Virus record (IMG/VR): IMGVR_UViG_3300028800_000089 | Coordinates: 1 to 64,000 of that record | From: a virus | Length of the DNA stretch: 64,000 nt | Reading direction: 5' to 3' (one strand) | Shown: piece by piece, positions 56,399 to 64,000 of the stretch | How positions within the stretch are numbered: the stretch's first letter is position 1 | Layout: each line of letters begins with the position of its first letter | Notes under the pieces: generated by a model | Database searches by the model: none | The model's input: the letters and a program-made list of their open reading frames with translations, nothing else | Told to the model about the DNA's origin: nothing | Position numbers and translations under genes: made by a program

Positions 56399-57532
56399 AT
56401 GCCAAAAACTACGCCGCATGCCAAGCACGCCGATTACGATAAGCAGATCCGAAGCCACGCCGATAAGGCTTTCGAGATAGCTGCGGAGAAGCCAGAGATC
56501 CGTGAGGAAGGCAAGAAGTCACATGACCGCTTGTTCAGCTGGCTCATGGATATCCACGAGAAGTCCAGTAAGCCAGAGTCCTTCGTTACTGACGGCATGG
56601 TCAAGCTTGTATTAGACGAACTATATGAGCCTCAAACCGCTGGCCGTACCACTGACAACCCGGATTCTGATGATGTCCGACGCGCCCTAGAAAAGCTGTT
56701 CGCAGCTACCTTCAAGAATGGGGCTACCCTATCTCGGCAGAACGGCGACAGACCCTGGGAGCAGACCGGCTTCTTCAGTGATCCCAAGGATGCTAAGGCC
56801 GTATTCGCTAAGGTCGGTAAGGACCTATACCAGCCTCTGGGCTTCGATGATGGTGAGTGCTACTTACCAATCGATGTCAGCAAGATGCTGTGGGGCCGTG
56901 AATGGGCTCTAGCCTTCGTTGTACCGATTGCCCCGGCTTTCGAGGTTGAAGCCACCCAAGGTGCCGAAGCTGATAAGGGCATGGACCCAGTCATGCTTGA
57001 GGTGCTGAAGGTCTGTCATACCGATATCAGTGAAGAACTCGAAGGCTTCATGAAGGCCCGTGACGGGACCGACGAAGAGAAGAAGGAAGCCAATTACCGT
57101 CTCCGTGAGACCATTAAGCTGTGTCGTATCCGGTACAAGGATCTCGATGACAAGATGGACAAGGTCACCCAGGATCGGCCGGAGTTCGGTAAGAACTTTG
57201 AGAACGCCAATATCGGTGAAGTCGCCCATGCCTGTCTCGAATTCTTGGCTCTAAAGATCGACTCAGCCCTCGTCCGAGGCAAGATCCAGGAGACATCGTT
57301 GGTCATTCCGAAGGCCGATGAGAACGGCGCCACGCTTCTGGAGACCATTAGGGACAAGATCAACAAAGAGCTGAAGAAGACCAATCCCGATGGTGATTAC
57401 TTGGCCAGTATGATTGCCGCCGCCGCAGCGGCGCATGCTCCACTACGGCTGAAGCTCGACGAGATCAGCAAAGACACACACATCAATGAAGCAGCACAAA
57501 TCCTCGTGGAAACCATACATGATATTCGCTAA
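56399..57532 (+). CDS. Helical hypothetical protein, 377 aa
   Basis: AAGGTAAG before the ATG. Charged and helical, in two halves separated by an acidic linker near residues 185-195. An Ala run (MIAAAAAAH) lies near the C-terminus. Large enough to be an enzyme or structural organiser, but no catalytic motif can be seen. Confidence 0.7.
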   Translation: MPKTTPHAKHADYDKQIRSHADKAFEIAAEKPEIREEGKKSHDRLFSWLMDIHEKSSKPESFVTDGMVKLVLDELYEPQTAGRTTDNPDSDDVRRALEKLFAATFKNGATLSRQNGDRPWEQTGFFSDPKDAKAVFAKVGKDLYQPLGFDDGECYLPIDVSKMLWGREWALAFVVPIAPAFEVEATQGAEADKGMDPVMLEVLKVCHTDISEELEGFMKARDGTDEEKKEANYRLRETIKLCRIRYKDLDDKMDKVTQDRPEFGKNFENANIGEVAHACLEFLALKIDSALVRGKIQETSLVIPKADENGATLLETIRDKINKELKKTNPDGDYLASMIAAAAAAHAPLRLKLDEISKDTHINEAAQILVETIHDIR

Positions 57533-58022
57533 AGCGTTAGGACTCCTAGTCCTGACAGCATCTACACTCTTTGCCCCCATGGTAGAGGTTAAGGATGCAC
57601 CAACTACACCGTACACAGTACCATGCCCGGACCCAGTCGAACAACCGATTAAGGTCGAAGAGCCTGCACCAGCGGAACCAGAGATCAATGTCCACCGCAT
57701 CTGGGCCAAGGTAACGGCGTGCTCACCAGAGGACCCTCAGGACAAGGAGTACTACAAGCAACATGGTTATCGAGGTGCGACATACAACATCGCAGCATAC
57801 TACCAACAGTTTCCCAAGGGAACCCAGATTTATGTGCCAGGGTACATGGTTAGTCATGGCGACAAATACTGGGAAGTGGATTCGCCTGGAGGAAGCGTTA
57901 TTCGACGTTCACACCGGCAAGGCGTTGTCCAGATAGATGTTAAGTTCAGGACGTATCACTCAGCGCAGGAATGGGGGGTCAAGTGGATGTACATCGACGT
58001 GATATACCCGGACAACCGCTGA
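57519..58022 (+). CDS. Secreted 3D/double-psi barrel-like protein
   Basis: 167 residues from the ATG at 57519 (GTGGAAA upstream); an earlier in-frame ATG at 57486 lacks a site. Residues 1-17 are a signal-peptide-like hydrophobic segment, followed by a Pro/Glu-rich linker. From residue 52, KVTACSP...TYNIAAYYQQFPKGTQI, WEVDSPGG and IDV.F.TY..A.EWG fit 3D/RlpA-type domains, which bind or cut peptidoglycan. A periplasmic role in lysis or envelope change is likely but not proven. Confidence 0.6.
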   Translation: MIFAKALGLLVLTASTLFAPMVEVKDAPTTPYTVPCPDPVEQPIKVEEPAPAEPEINVHRIWAKVTACSPEDPQDKEYYKQHGYRGATYNIAAYYQQFPKGTQIYVPGYMVSHGDKYWEVDSPGGSVIRRSHRQGVVQIDVKFRTYHSAQEWGVKWMYIDVIYPDNR

Positions 58023-58735
58023 AGTTCGGTGATGTCGCCGTAACCTTCGTAGTTGATACCTCAGCCGCTATACTGGGCTACGAAGCTCTTATAGCGCTGG
58101 GGATCCAGGAGATTGTATACAACCAGCAGAAGAACCGGTACGGCGATTTCATGTATCGACTGTATGGGGCGGGTTACTACCGTGATTGGTTACGGCGGCG
58201 CCCCCTGTCTATATCGGGCTCACATTTCTGTGGGGAGTCAAGAACCCTCAGCCTCTGCGACTCGCTTCTAGAGGTATACGAGGCAACTGACCGTAGTAAG
58301 CGCAATGTCGTTGTAGTCATCAGATTTAATCGAAACGATGACAGTGAAGCAGTGGCCTGCGACAAGCAGACCAAGGAGTTCTGCGAGCACAGCGTCAATC
58401 AAGTCCTCTACGTCGGCTTGAACCATGATACTAACATAGCTAGTTCACGGTACGGCATCCCCAAGAGTCATACGCTGATCTGTGGCGTAGACAGCTTCCG
58501 CGATGCCATGAGGTCCTGCGACAGCTCCATTAGTAGGCTCAGGGCCTTAGCGGATATCCATAATTGCCATAGGGCCTTCTCAGTAACAGCCTTTGACACT
58601 GAGGACCGGCGTAAGGCGTTCCCCATGGAATGGAGAGGTAACCGGGAGTACCACAATAAGATCGGGAAGCTAGATGAGTACAACAATCAAGTCAATTGGA
58701 AGCTGAATGGTCTCCACAGCAGATTTGCCGTTTAA
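57971..58735 (+). CDS. Hypothetical protein, 254 aa
   Basis: Starts inside the previous gene; the ATG at 57971 abuts AGGA, and GTG 57983 is an alternative. Two alpha/beta-looking halves, several Cys and Arg. Not recognised. Confidence 0.6.
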   Translation: MGGQVDVHRRDIPGQPLKFGDVAVTFVVDTSAAILGYEALIALGIQEIVYNQQKNRYGDFMYRLYGAGYYRDWLRRRPLSISGSHFCGESRTLSLCDSLLEVYEATDRSKRNVVVVIRFNRNDDSEAVACDKQTKEFCEHSVNQVLYVGLNHDTNIASSRYGIPKSHTLICGVDSFRDAMRSCDSSISRLRALADIHNCHRAFSVTAFDTEDRRKAFPMEWRGNREYHNKIGKLDEYNNQVNWKLNGLHSRFAV

Positions 58736-59150
58736 CGTTTACAGCAGGCATACCGTAGAGAGCTGGCTCAGTATTAGGGTATCACGGCGTATCGGTAGGA
58801 GCCACCTATCTGTACATCGCAGTGATGTCGCTCAGACCGAGGATCTCTTCATACAGGCCTATGAGACTGATCTCATCAGGATAGGGCCAGACAAGATCTG
58901 GGCGACCTGTAATGGGTATCCCACGGCTACGGTGCTGAAGTATTTGAGGATCCTGACTGGGCTCAAGTGGAAGCTTGACGGTGGCTGCGTTGCTGTTTCA
59001 ACACCGCGACAGACGTGGTTTATGTCGCCCAAAGACATGGTCGCTATCAAGCAGGTTTACAACGGTGGATTAATTGAGTATATTTTCCCTGATAACGTGG
59101 TGCTACCACAGGTTAACCCGATTCATGTCAACGAGTTGTGTCGCGTTTAG
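58707..59150 (+). CDS. Hypothetical protein, 147 aa
   Basis: GGAAG four bases before the ATG, overlapping the previous gene. Basic N-terminus, beta-rich middle. No family recognised. Ends just before the promoter at 59158. Confidence 0.6.
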   Translation: MVSTADLPFNVYSRHTVESWLSIRVSRRIGRSHLSVHRSDVAQTEDLFIQAYETDLIRIGPDKIWATCNGYPTATVLKYLRILTGLKWKLDGGCVAVSTPRQTWFMSPKDMVAIKQVYNGGLIEYIFPDNVVLPQVNPIHVNELCRV

Positions 59151-59157
59151 CATAGCT

Positions 59158-59186
59158 TTGCTATACCACCGTGCCGTACCTATAAT
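59158..59186 (+). promoter_or_regulatory. Sigma70-like promoter with perfect -10 box
   Basis: TTGCTA (59158-59163) and TATAAT (59181-59186) are separated by the ideal 17 bases. The expected start, near 59193, falls in the palindrome GGTCC-CA-GGACC (59191-59202), a possible operator. It drives the gene at 59217. Confidence 0.75.
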
Positions 59187-59216
59187 TGCTGGTCCCAGGA
59201 CCCCAGAGGAGAGCGC

Positions 59217-59780
59217 ATGTTCGAAGGCATTACCTTTACTCCAGAACTCCCACCAATCGACCAATTATTCAAGAATGCGACCGTAGTAGAGACCCTGTGC
59301 ATAGGTCACTATATTCACGTAGATGCTTATGGCTACATAGTTTGGGTGAACACCGGTCGGTCACTACATAACGTATCTAACGCAAATCCATTTACGAACC
59401 TCCAGCGGGCCGTCCTGTTTATCCAGGCCTACCATGACGCCATGAAGACAGGAAATCAGGCTCTCATCGACGAGTGCCTGCTGAAGCATCACATTGAGGT
59501 GGAATCCGATAGGACCCCTCCCGTTGTCCTGTTACCCCGGGATGACGAGCTGTACCAATTCAATGAGCAACACCTCACTGGCGGTGACTCCCTGGTTACG
59601 TTGACTCGTAGACAGGCCATCGAGTTTACTAGAGAGGCCGTTAAGCGTATTTCAGATGAGGAAGGTTACAGGCACCCCGCTGACTTAAGCGACGAAGCTA
59701 TGTTAGGAGAGTTCATCGCGGTTCACTGGGCCTGGAAAGTCGGAGAAGAGAAAGTAAAGGTCGCCACTACGGCGGCTTGA
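59217..59780 (+). CDS. Hypothetical protein, 187 aa
   Basis: GAGGAGAG before the ATG, downstream of the promoter. N-terminal beta region, then helices; shares a FIQAY helix with the preceding gene. No motif known. Confidence 0.7.
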   Translation: MFEGITFTPELPPIDQLFKNATVVETLCIGHYIHVDAYGYIVWVNTGRSLHNVSNANPFTNLQRAVLFIQAYHDAMKTGNQALIDECLLKHHIEVESDRTPPVVLLPRDDELYQFNEQHLTGGDSLVTLTRRQAIEFTREAVKRISDEEGYRHPADLSDEAMLGEFIAVHWAWKVGEEKVKVATTAA

Positions 59781-59791
59781 TTATCACTCCC

Positions 59792-59807
59792 GAGGTTATA
59801 TAACCTC
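59792..59807. promoter_or_regulatory. Perfect 16-base palindrome
   Basis: GAGGTTATATAACCTC is its own reverse complement and lies in the 53-base gap before the metallophosphoesterase gene; two more flanking bases on each side pair beyond one mismatch. There is no following T-run, so an operator for a dimeric regulator is more likely than a terminator. Confidence 0.6.
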
Positions 59808-59833
59808 AGGAATCATTCCAAAGAAGGATTACT

Positions 59834-60976
59834 ATGCCGGAAATCATGACACGCGAACTAGCCGAAGACACCCTAGAAGCCTGGGAAGACGCTGGTCGCA
59901 GTGGTAGAGCAGCAGCACGAGAACTCGGTATCCCACGGTCAACCTTTAGAGATCGGCTAGCAGCCGCTCAACGCCTACTGGGTATTCACCCCGGCGCAAT
60001 GGTGCCCGTGCCGGTTCCCGAGGGACACAGAACTACACGGACTACAGTACAATACGATGGTGAAGGCAACATCGAGCGGGAATGGCGCAAGCTAGCTCCT
60101 CAGGCTCAGCTTCTACAGGAAGTGGCTGACGAGCTATGCGCCCAAGTCGAGGGCAAGTGCCCCAAGCTACCGAAGCCCGATAAGGACCTACCGGATGACG
60201 TGATGTTCCACGTCGGTCTCTGGGATCAGCATATCGGCATGTTGGCGCATGCCTCAGAGACCGGTGAAGACTACGATCTCAAGATCTGTGAGAAGCTCGT
60301 AGTTGGAGCCATTACTAAGTTGGTAGCCGAAGCCGGCGAATTCGGTAAAGCCGTACTGGTGTGCGGCGGTGACTTGTTCCACAGTGATACCCGCAAAGCC
60401 ATCACTGAGCGCGGAGGTAACCACCTCGATGTTGACTCCAGACAGTTCAAGATCTGGGAAGTCGCCACGCGCATCCTACATACCTGCGTTAACCTCATCG
60501 CATCACGGTGTAACTCCATCAAACTCGTCGTGATCCCCGGTAACCATGACTGGGAGTCATCATTCCACTTGTCGAGACTACTTGAGGCGTATTACCGTAA
60601 TGAGAAGCGTGTCGAAGTCGTAAACACTCCAGCCACGAGACAATACGTCCAACACGGTACAGTCCTACTGGGCTTCCACCATGGACACCTCGTCAAGCCC
60701 AAGGATCTCCCTAGCTTGATGGCTGTCGAACAGCCCAAGGCTTGGGGCGACACAACGGTACGTCATTGGTTCATGGGTCATATCCACCGAAACGTCGTGG
60801 AGTCCATGCACGGTGTCGTTATGGAGCATATGGAGTCATTGGTATCTCCAGATGCTTGGTCCGCTGAAATGGGCTATATCGGTTCCCAGCGGCGCCTAAC
60901 CGGCTTCCTCTGGCATGCCAAGCACGGACTGCGGAAGCGTATTTATGTCAGTGCCAAGGAAGTACTCGACGAATAA
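59834..60976 (+). CDS. Helix-turn-helix metallophosphoesterase
   Basis: 380 residues, AAGGA before the ATG. Residues 8-50 form a helix-turn-helix (SGRAAARELGIPRSTFRDRL). The catalytic part has GLWDQHIG (about 128-135), CGGDLFHSD (about 177-185), PGNHDW (about 235-240), GFHHGH (about 278-283) and GHIHRN (about 315-320), the order of calcineurin-like phosphoesterases. It probably acts on DNA, given the DNA-binding front end. It is distinct from SbcD at 24982 and has no ATPase partner nearby. Preceded by a palindromic possible operator. Confidence 0.82.
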   Translation: MPEIMTRELAEDTLEAWEDAGRSGRAAARELGIPRSTFRDRLAAAQRLLGIHPGAMVPVPVPEGHRTTRTTVQYDGEGNIEREWRKLAPQAQLLQEVADELCAQVEGKCPKLPKPDKDLPDDVMFHVGLWDQHIGMLAHASETGEDYDLKICEKLVVGAITKLVAEAGEFGKAVLVCGGDLFHSDTRKAITERGGNHLDVDSRQFKIWEVATRILHTCVNLIASRCNSIKLVVIPGNHDWESSFHLSRLLEAYYRNEKRVEVVNTPATRQYVQHGTVLLGFHHGHLVKPKDLPSLMAVEQPKAWGDTTVRHWFMGHIHRNVVESMHGVVMEHMESLVSPDAWSAEMGYIGSQRRLTGFLWHAKHGLRKRIYVSAKEVLDE

Positions 60977-60983
60977 GGAACAT

Positions 60984-61160
60984 ATGGACATACAAGAGCT
61001 AGAGAAAGCATTTCGTGATTCAGGAATAACCAACGTCGTGTGGGACTGTAGCCCACAGGTGCAAGCGGTTATAGACCATCCAGACTTCTGTAAAGTAGAT
61101 GAAGAGGTCCTACGCAGGGCTGAACTCAGCTGCCAACGAATCAAAGAGCGAATGCGATAA
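60984..61160 (+). CDS. Small helical protein
   Basis: 58 residues from the ATG at 60984 with AAGGAA upstream. Acidic and Cys-containing, helical C-terminus. Joined to the next gene by a TAATG junction. Confidence 0.6.
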   Translation: MDIQELEKAFRDSGITNVVWDCSPQVQAVIDHPDFCKVDEEVLRRAELSCQRIKERMR

Positions 61161-61576
61161 TGCTACCACAAGAAGATGCAGAACAGGAAGGGGAGGGCGA
61201 ACAGCTCTCCTCTTCTGAGTTATTGGAGGCTGCCAACAGCCTTAAAGGCGTATTCAATAAACTGGTAGACGCGTATGCCAGCAATAACGACGATGTCACC
61301 ATCAGTTCGTACATAGCTGCGGTACAGCGGAATCCAACTCACGTTGCCGTGCTGATGAAGATGCTGGGATACATCCTTGCTGAGAGCGTCAATCAGAAAG
61401 CATCGATTACTATCACGACTACTAAGAAAGGCGTGAATGGAGCCGAGAACTCCGTCCTGACCTTTATGGTGCGTGACGCCACTGATGAGTATCCCGCGAA
61501 GTCCATGGAGATCATTAAGCAGGCCTTCGATAAGACGCTAGATGACTACAAGAAATCCGATCCCCGGTTGAACTAA
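61160..61576 (+). CDS. Hypothetical protein, 138 aa
   Basis: Acidic, low-complexity start (EDAEQEGEGEQ), helical middle, Thr/Lys-rich strands. No domain recognised. The next gene starts in the stop codon. Confidence 0.6.
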   Translation: MLPQEDAEQEGEGEQLSSSELLEAANSLKGVFNKLVDAYASNNDDVTISSYIAAVQRNPTHVAVLMKMLGYILAESVNQKASITITTTKKGVNGAENSVLTFMVRDATDEYPAKSMEIIKQAFDKTLDDYKKSDPRLN

Positions 61577-61752
61577 TGACAAAGCTAACAATACTTAATG
61601 ACGATTTCCACGATAGATCAGTATTCGAGATCAATGGTAAGCACTACGCCCACGTCAGTGGCCACGAGATGAACACCGAGTTCTGGCTAAAGTTGATCAA
61701 GAAACTAGGTATTACAGTAGTTATACAAGACGTAGAGATAGTCCATGATTGA
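61576..61752 (+). CDS. Small hypothetical protein
   Basis: 58 residues in a TAATG junction. His-rich centre (HYAHVSGHEM) then a helix and final strands. Its 3' end overlaps the next gene by eight bases. Too short to assign. Confidence 0.6.
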   Translation: MTKLTILNDDFHDRSVFEINGKHYAHVSGHEMNTEFWLKLIKKLGITVVIQDVEIVHD

Positions 61753-62326
61753 GTTCACTAAAGAGAACGTCATGGCTATGATTCGTAAGGATGTCGAAGA
61801 TCGTATATCTAAAATAAGGACGTTGACCGAGGCGGACTACGAGAACGATCAGAAACCAGCTATAGTACGGAAGCTGTGGGATCTCAACCAGGTCAATGAC
61901 ATGGTATTCTACTCGTTGATGAACAAGCTCCACGTTTACATGACTCTAGAGGGCTGGGAGAATCTTGAGTCGGTAATGGGTAATCTCTTTGATGATGCCT
62001 ACTTCGGTATCTATTATGAGCCTATCCTCGAAGAAGACGATAACGTCCATGTGGCGTCGTTTCATTTCAAATGGTGCGACGATAGTTACCAAGGTACGGT
62101 TAAGCCCAGTGAATGGCCGGCGCTCTTGGATTGGTATTTGGATTTCGCTAAGAAAGAGAATCAGTTCCACGAGGACCTAGAGAAGGACTTAGAGGGGTTC
62201 TTGAACAGTGACGGTAATGGTAGATGTTTTGCCATTATCGGAGACTATTGGGATGAGTATCCCAAGGTGTTCAGAACTGCATACGATTGGTGGATAAAGA
62301 ATAACAAGTACAAGGAAGCAAAATGA
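61745..62326 (+). CDS. Acidic hypothetical protein, 193 aa
   Basis: Strongly acidic and Trp/Tyr/Phe-rich, with long helices. No motif known. The acidity could indicate DNA mimicry, but that is speculation. Confidence 0.65.
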   Translation: MIEFTKENVMAMIRKDVEDRISKIRTLTEADYENDQKPAIVRKLWDLNQVNDMVFYSLMNKLHVYMTLEGWENLESVMGNLFDDAYFGIYYEPILEEDDNVHVASFHFKWCDDSYQGTVKPSEWPALLDWYLDFAKKENQFHEDLEKDLEGFLNSDGNGRCFAIIGDYWDEYPKVFRTAYDWWIKNNKYKEAK

Positions 62327-62895
62327 CAACATACGTAATCGCTGTAGTCAACTCGACTAAGCTATACCCCAATATCGATCCATTCATCCCACAGCCGGCC
62401 ATGGGTAACATGCTGCCGACGACCAAGGGATACGATGAGAAGTTCCAGGAGAAGCTATTCAAGATCCAGTCAGAGATCGTAGCTGATCCCCTGTTCGCTT
62501 ACCCAACAGACCTGTCGCTGGCATACTACACTCCAGCCAAGGTAGGCCAGCTACCGGAGAAGCTCAAGGTACAGCGCTTCGTCGGTGATGAGATCCGCAT
62601 CAAGCAACTGGGTCTACCGGTAGACGTGGATCGCAACGACTTCGTTGTGACCGGCGTCAACCCATTCGTTGACCGTGCATTGCTCACCGGCTTCTTGGCA
62701 CGCACCAATGCGTCGCTACCATGCTGGTGCAAGCCCGACACCGAGGTCCTGGATATCTGGAAGTTCCTCAGCAGCTCCAATGACTGGCGCACCGTCGCCA
62801 CACTATGGGATCTCAGTAAGGACCCCATGGAAGCTACTAGGGAGATGATTGATCGTCTCCTGGCTACCCGAATGTGGATGGCAGAGGCTAAGTGA
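62323..62895 (+). CDS. Hypothetical protein, 190 aa
   Basis: ATGA overlap with the previous gene, AAGGAAG site. Beta start (TYVIAVVNS), Pro-rich middle, helical end with CWC. No family recognised. Overlaps the dCMP deaminase start. Confidence 0.65.
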   Translation: MTTYVIAVVNSTKLYPNIDPFIPQPAMGNMLPTTKGYDEKFQEKLFKIQSEIVADPLFAYPTDLSLAYYTPAKVGQLPEKLKVQRFVGDEIRIKQLGLPVDVDRNDFVVTGVNPFVDRALLTGFLARTNASLPCWCKPDTEVLDIWKFLSSSNDWRTVATLWDLSKDPMEATREMIDRLLATRMWMAEAK

Positions 62896-63440
62896 GCGAC
62901 GACTGTTACGTCTCAGCAGCCCCAATCGATGTCTCGTGCTTACTAGTAACTGCGCTATGGGCGCAGATACGATCAAAAGACCCCAGAACCAAAGTAGGTG
63001 CTGGGGTCTATGATCCAGTTAGTGGAGCCATCTACTTGGGGTACAACGGCTTGCCGCCTGGGGTGCCGGATCTGAAGTCCATCTGGGACAACAGAGACGC
63101 GTACTCCCCGGGGAACAAGTATCAGTACGCCATTCATGCTGAAGCCAATGCTATCCGTAAAGCTGCACTGGCACTAGGTGACTTATCGAATTGTATTCTT
63201 TATGTAACCCATTATCCGTGTCACAGTTGTATGAAGGACTTCATTATCCCATTCGGGATCAAGCATGTTGTCTACATGCAGTCCCGTGAGGATAAGGCTT
63301 CAGAGGAGCTGGCTAGTGCCAGTGACATTGAAGTCGTTAGGTCCATGCTTGACGTTGATGTCATTAACGGGACCACCAAGGATTGGGCCGGATGGCCTAA
63401 GACTATCACTATCACTGAAAGAAAGAGTCAGTTCACATGA
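62892..63440 (+). CDS. dCMP deaminase
   Basis: 182 residues from a GTG. YAIHAEANAIRKA (about 75-87, zinc His and catalytic Glu) and THYPCHSCMKDFI (about 107-119, two zinc Cys) are the deoxycytidylate deaminase signature; RSKDPRTKVGAG near residue 28 is the typical N-terminal substrate strand. It converts dCMP to dUMP for dTMP synthesis during phage replication. No thymidylate synthase is visible in this window. Confidence 0.9.
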   Translation: MSDDCYVSAAPIDVSCLLVTALWAQIRSKDPRTKVGAGVYDPVSGAIYLGYNGLPPGVPDLKSIWDNRDAYSPGNKYQYAIHAEANAIRKAALALGDLSNCILYVTHYPCHSCMKDFIIPFGIKHVVYMQSREDKASEELASASDIEVVRSMLDVDVINGTTKDWAGWPKTITITERKSQFT

Positions 63441-64000
63441 CCGCTGAATGCCATGAACTAAGTAGGCGTAAAGACGGTACCCATGAGATGTTTAGCCTCC
63501 GGGAGACCCCGTGGCACAAGCTCGGTAAGGTACTAGAAGCAGAGATTACTGATGACCAAGTCCTCGTTGAGGCTGGTCTGAACTGGGAGGTACTCCAAGA
63601 GGAGGTATTCGCCGCTAATAACCACGAAGGTGCCGATGGCGCTTTCCAAGCTATCCCGGGCTTCAAGGTCCTGAAGCGCAGCGATACCGGCTTCCCGCTA
63701 TCCATCGTTGGAGAGCGCTACAGAGTGTTCCAGAACCACGAGATGGTCAAGGCCATGCGTCTTATCGCTAAGGACCTACACGTTGTGTGGGAAACTGCTG
63801 GGGCGCTTAGGGGCGGTCAGATCGTGTGGACCATGGGCTACATGCCGGACTTGGTCTATAACGTGAAGAACGACGCCATTAAGACCTACATGCTGATCAC
63901 CAATGGTCACGGTAACGCTAAGTCGTTAATGCTTACCCCAACTACAATTAGAGTCGTTTGCCGGAATACGCTGCGTATGGCTACTGCCGGCAATGAAGCA
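63437..64000 (+). CDS. DUF932 (phage/plasmid-like) protein, 3' end outside window
   Basis: 188 residues before the window ends, ATGA overlap with the deaminase. The pattern ETPWHKLGKVL, a Val/Glu helix, GERYRVFQN and a long beta region ending in TTIRVVCRNTLRMA matches the DUF932/TIGR03299 family found on phages and plasmids. Its function is not established. The gene is still open at base 64000. Confidence 0.8.
   Translation, partial: MTAECHELSRRKDGTHEMFSLRETPWHKLGKVLEAEITDDQVLVEAGLNWEVLQEEVFAANNHEGADGAFQAIPGFKVLKRSDTGFPLSIVGERYRVFQNHEMVKAMRLIAKDLHVVWETAGALRGGQIVWTMGYMPDLVYNVKNDAIKTYMLITNGHGNAKSLMLTPTTIRVVCRNTLRMATAGNEA

Noticed and set aside
1-64000. Prophage or lysogeny module
   Set aside because: No integrase, excisionase, attachment site or recognisable repressor is visible in the window.

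Overview
The window looks like the early/replication arm of a large tailed double-stranded DNA phage (Caudoviricetes). Genes are packed end to end with ATGA, TAATG and GTGA stop-start overlaps. Almost all are on the + strand, most are small and unrecognised, and the recognisable ones are phage hallmarks: terminase large subunit, DnaB- and UvsW-like helicases, DnaG-type primase, family A DNA polymerase, RecA-like recombinase, RuvC-like resolvase, Mre11/Rad50 (SbcD/SbcC) pair, RNA ligase, dCMP deaminase and a DUF932 protein. I see no integrase, no repressor I can recognise, no tRNA or rRNA, and no virion genes apart from terL. The host cannot be named from the sequence.

Layout. 1-21.0 kb: a belt of about 60 small early genes, mostly membrane peptides, zinc-ribbon proteins, coiled coils and tandem paralogues. 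Recognisable members are a small alarmone hydrolase-like HD protein (5935-6369), a deaminase-fold protein (11749-12147), a HAD phosphatase (16059-16478) and an Rnl5/DRB0094-type RNA ligase (17234-18433). A 75-base near-perfect RNA hairpin lies at 14926-15000. 21.0-23.4 kb: an AT-rich HNH-type endonuclease gene runs tail to tail with terL, the only minus-strand gene. 23.4-25.0 kb: divergent control region, three small genes, then two long hairpins sharing an invariant internal loop (24773-24954).

25.0-38.0 kb is the most unusual part. Cassette A reads SbcD, E2-like, JAB/MPN protease, E1-like, a single ubiquitin-like protein (Ubl), SbcC, and a protein of three fused Ubl domains, then a strong terminator. 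Cassette B starts after two unknown genes and reads a 772-residue E2-like protein with a six-CxxC zinc region, a second JAB protease with a long C-terminal extension, a second E1-like enzyme and a 55-residue zinc protein. It is translationally coupled to the replication helicase operon. The phage thus appears to carry two sets of ubiquitin-like conjugation/deconjugation enzymes, one interleaved with its DNA-end-processing nuclease and one fused in transcription to its replisome.

38.0-49 kb: UvsW-like helicase, unknown, DnaB-like helicase, three tandem paralogues, primase, polymerase (UDG-like domain + 3'-5' exonuclease + Pol A), a putative ssDNA-binding protein and a RecA-like protein. 49-64 kb: mixed early genes including a NADAR-family protein, RuvC-like resolvase, a secreted 3D/double-psi barrel-like protein, an HTH-metallophosphoesterase, dCMP deaminase and a DUF932 protein that runs off the window. 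Two sigma70-like promoters (54267-54294 and 59158-59186) can be read directly.

Function calls rest on visible motifs and family knowledge; no database search was run. The Ubl system's target and purpose (replication/repair control, host takeover or anti-defence) are inference.
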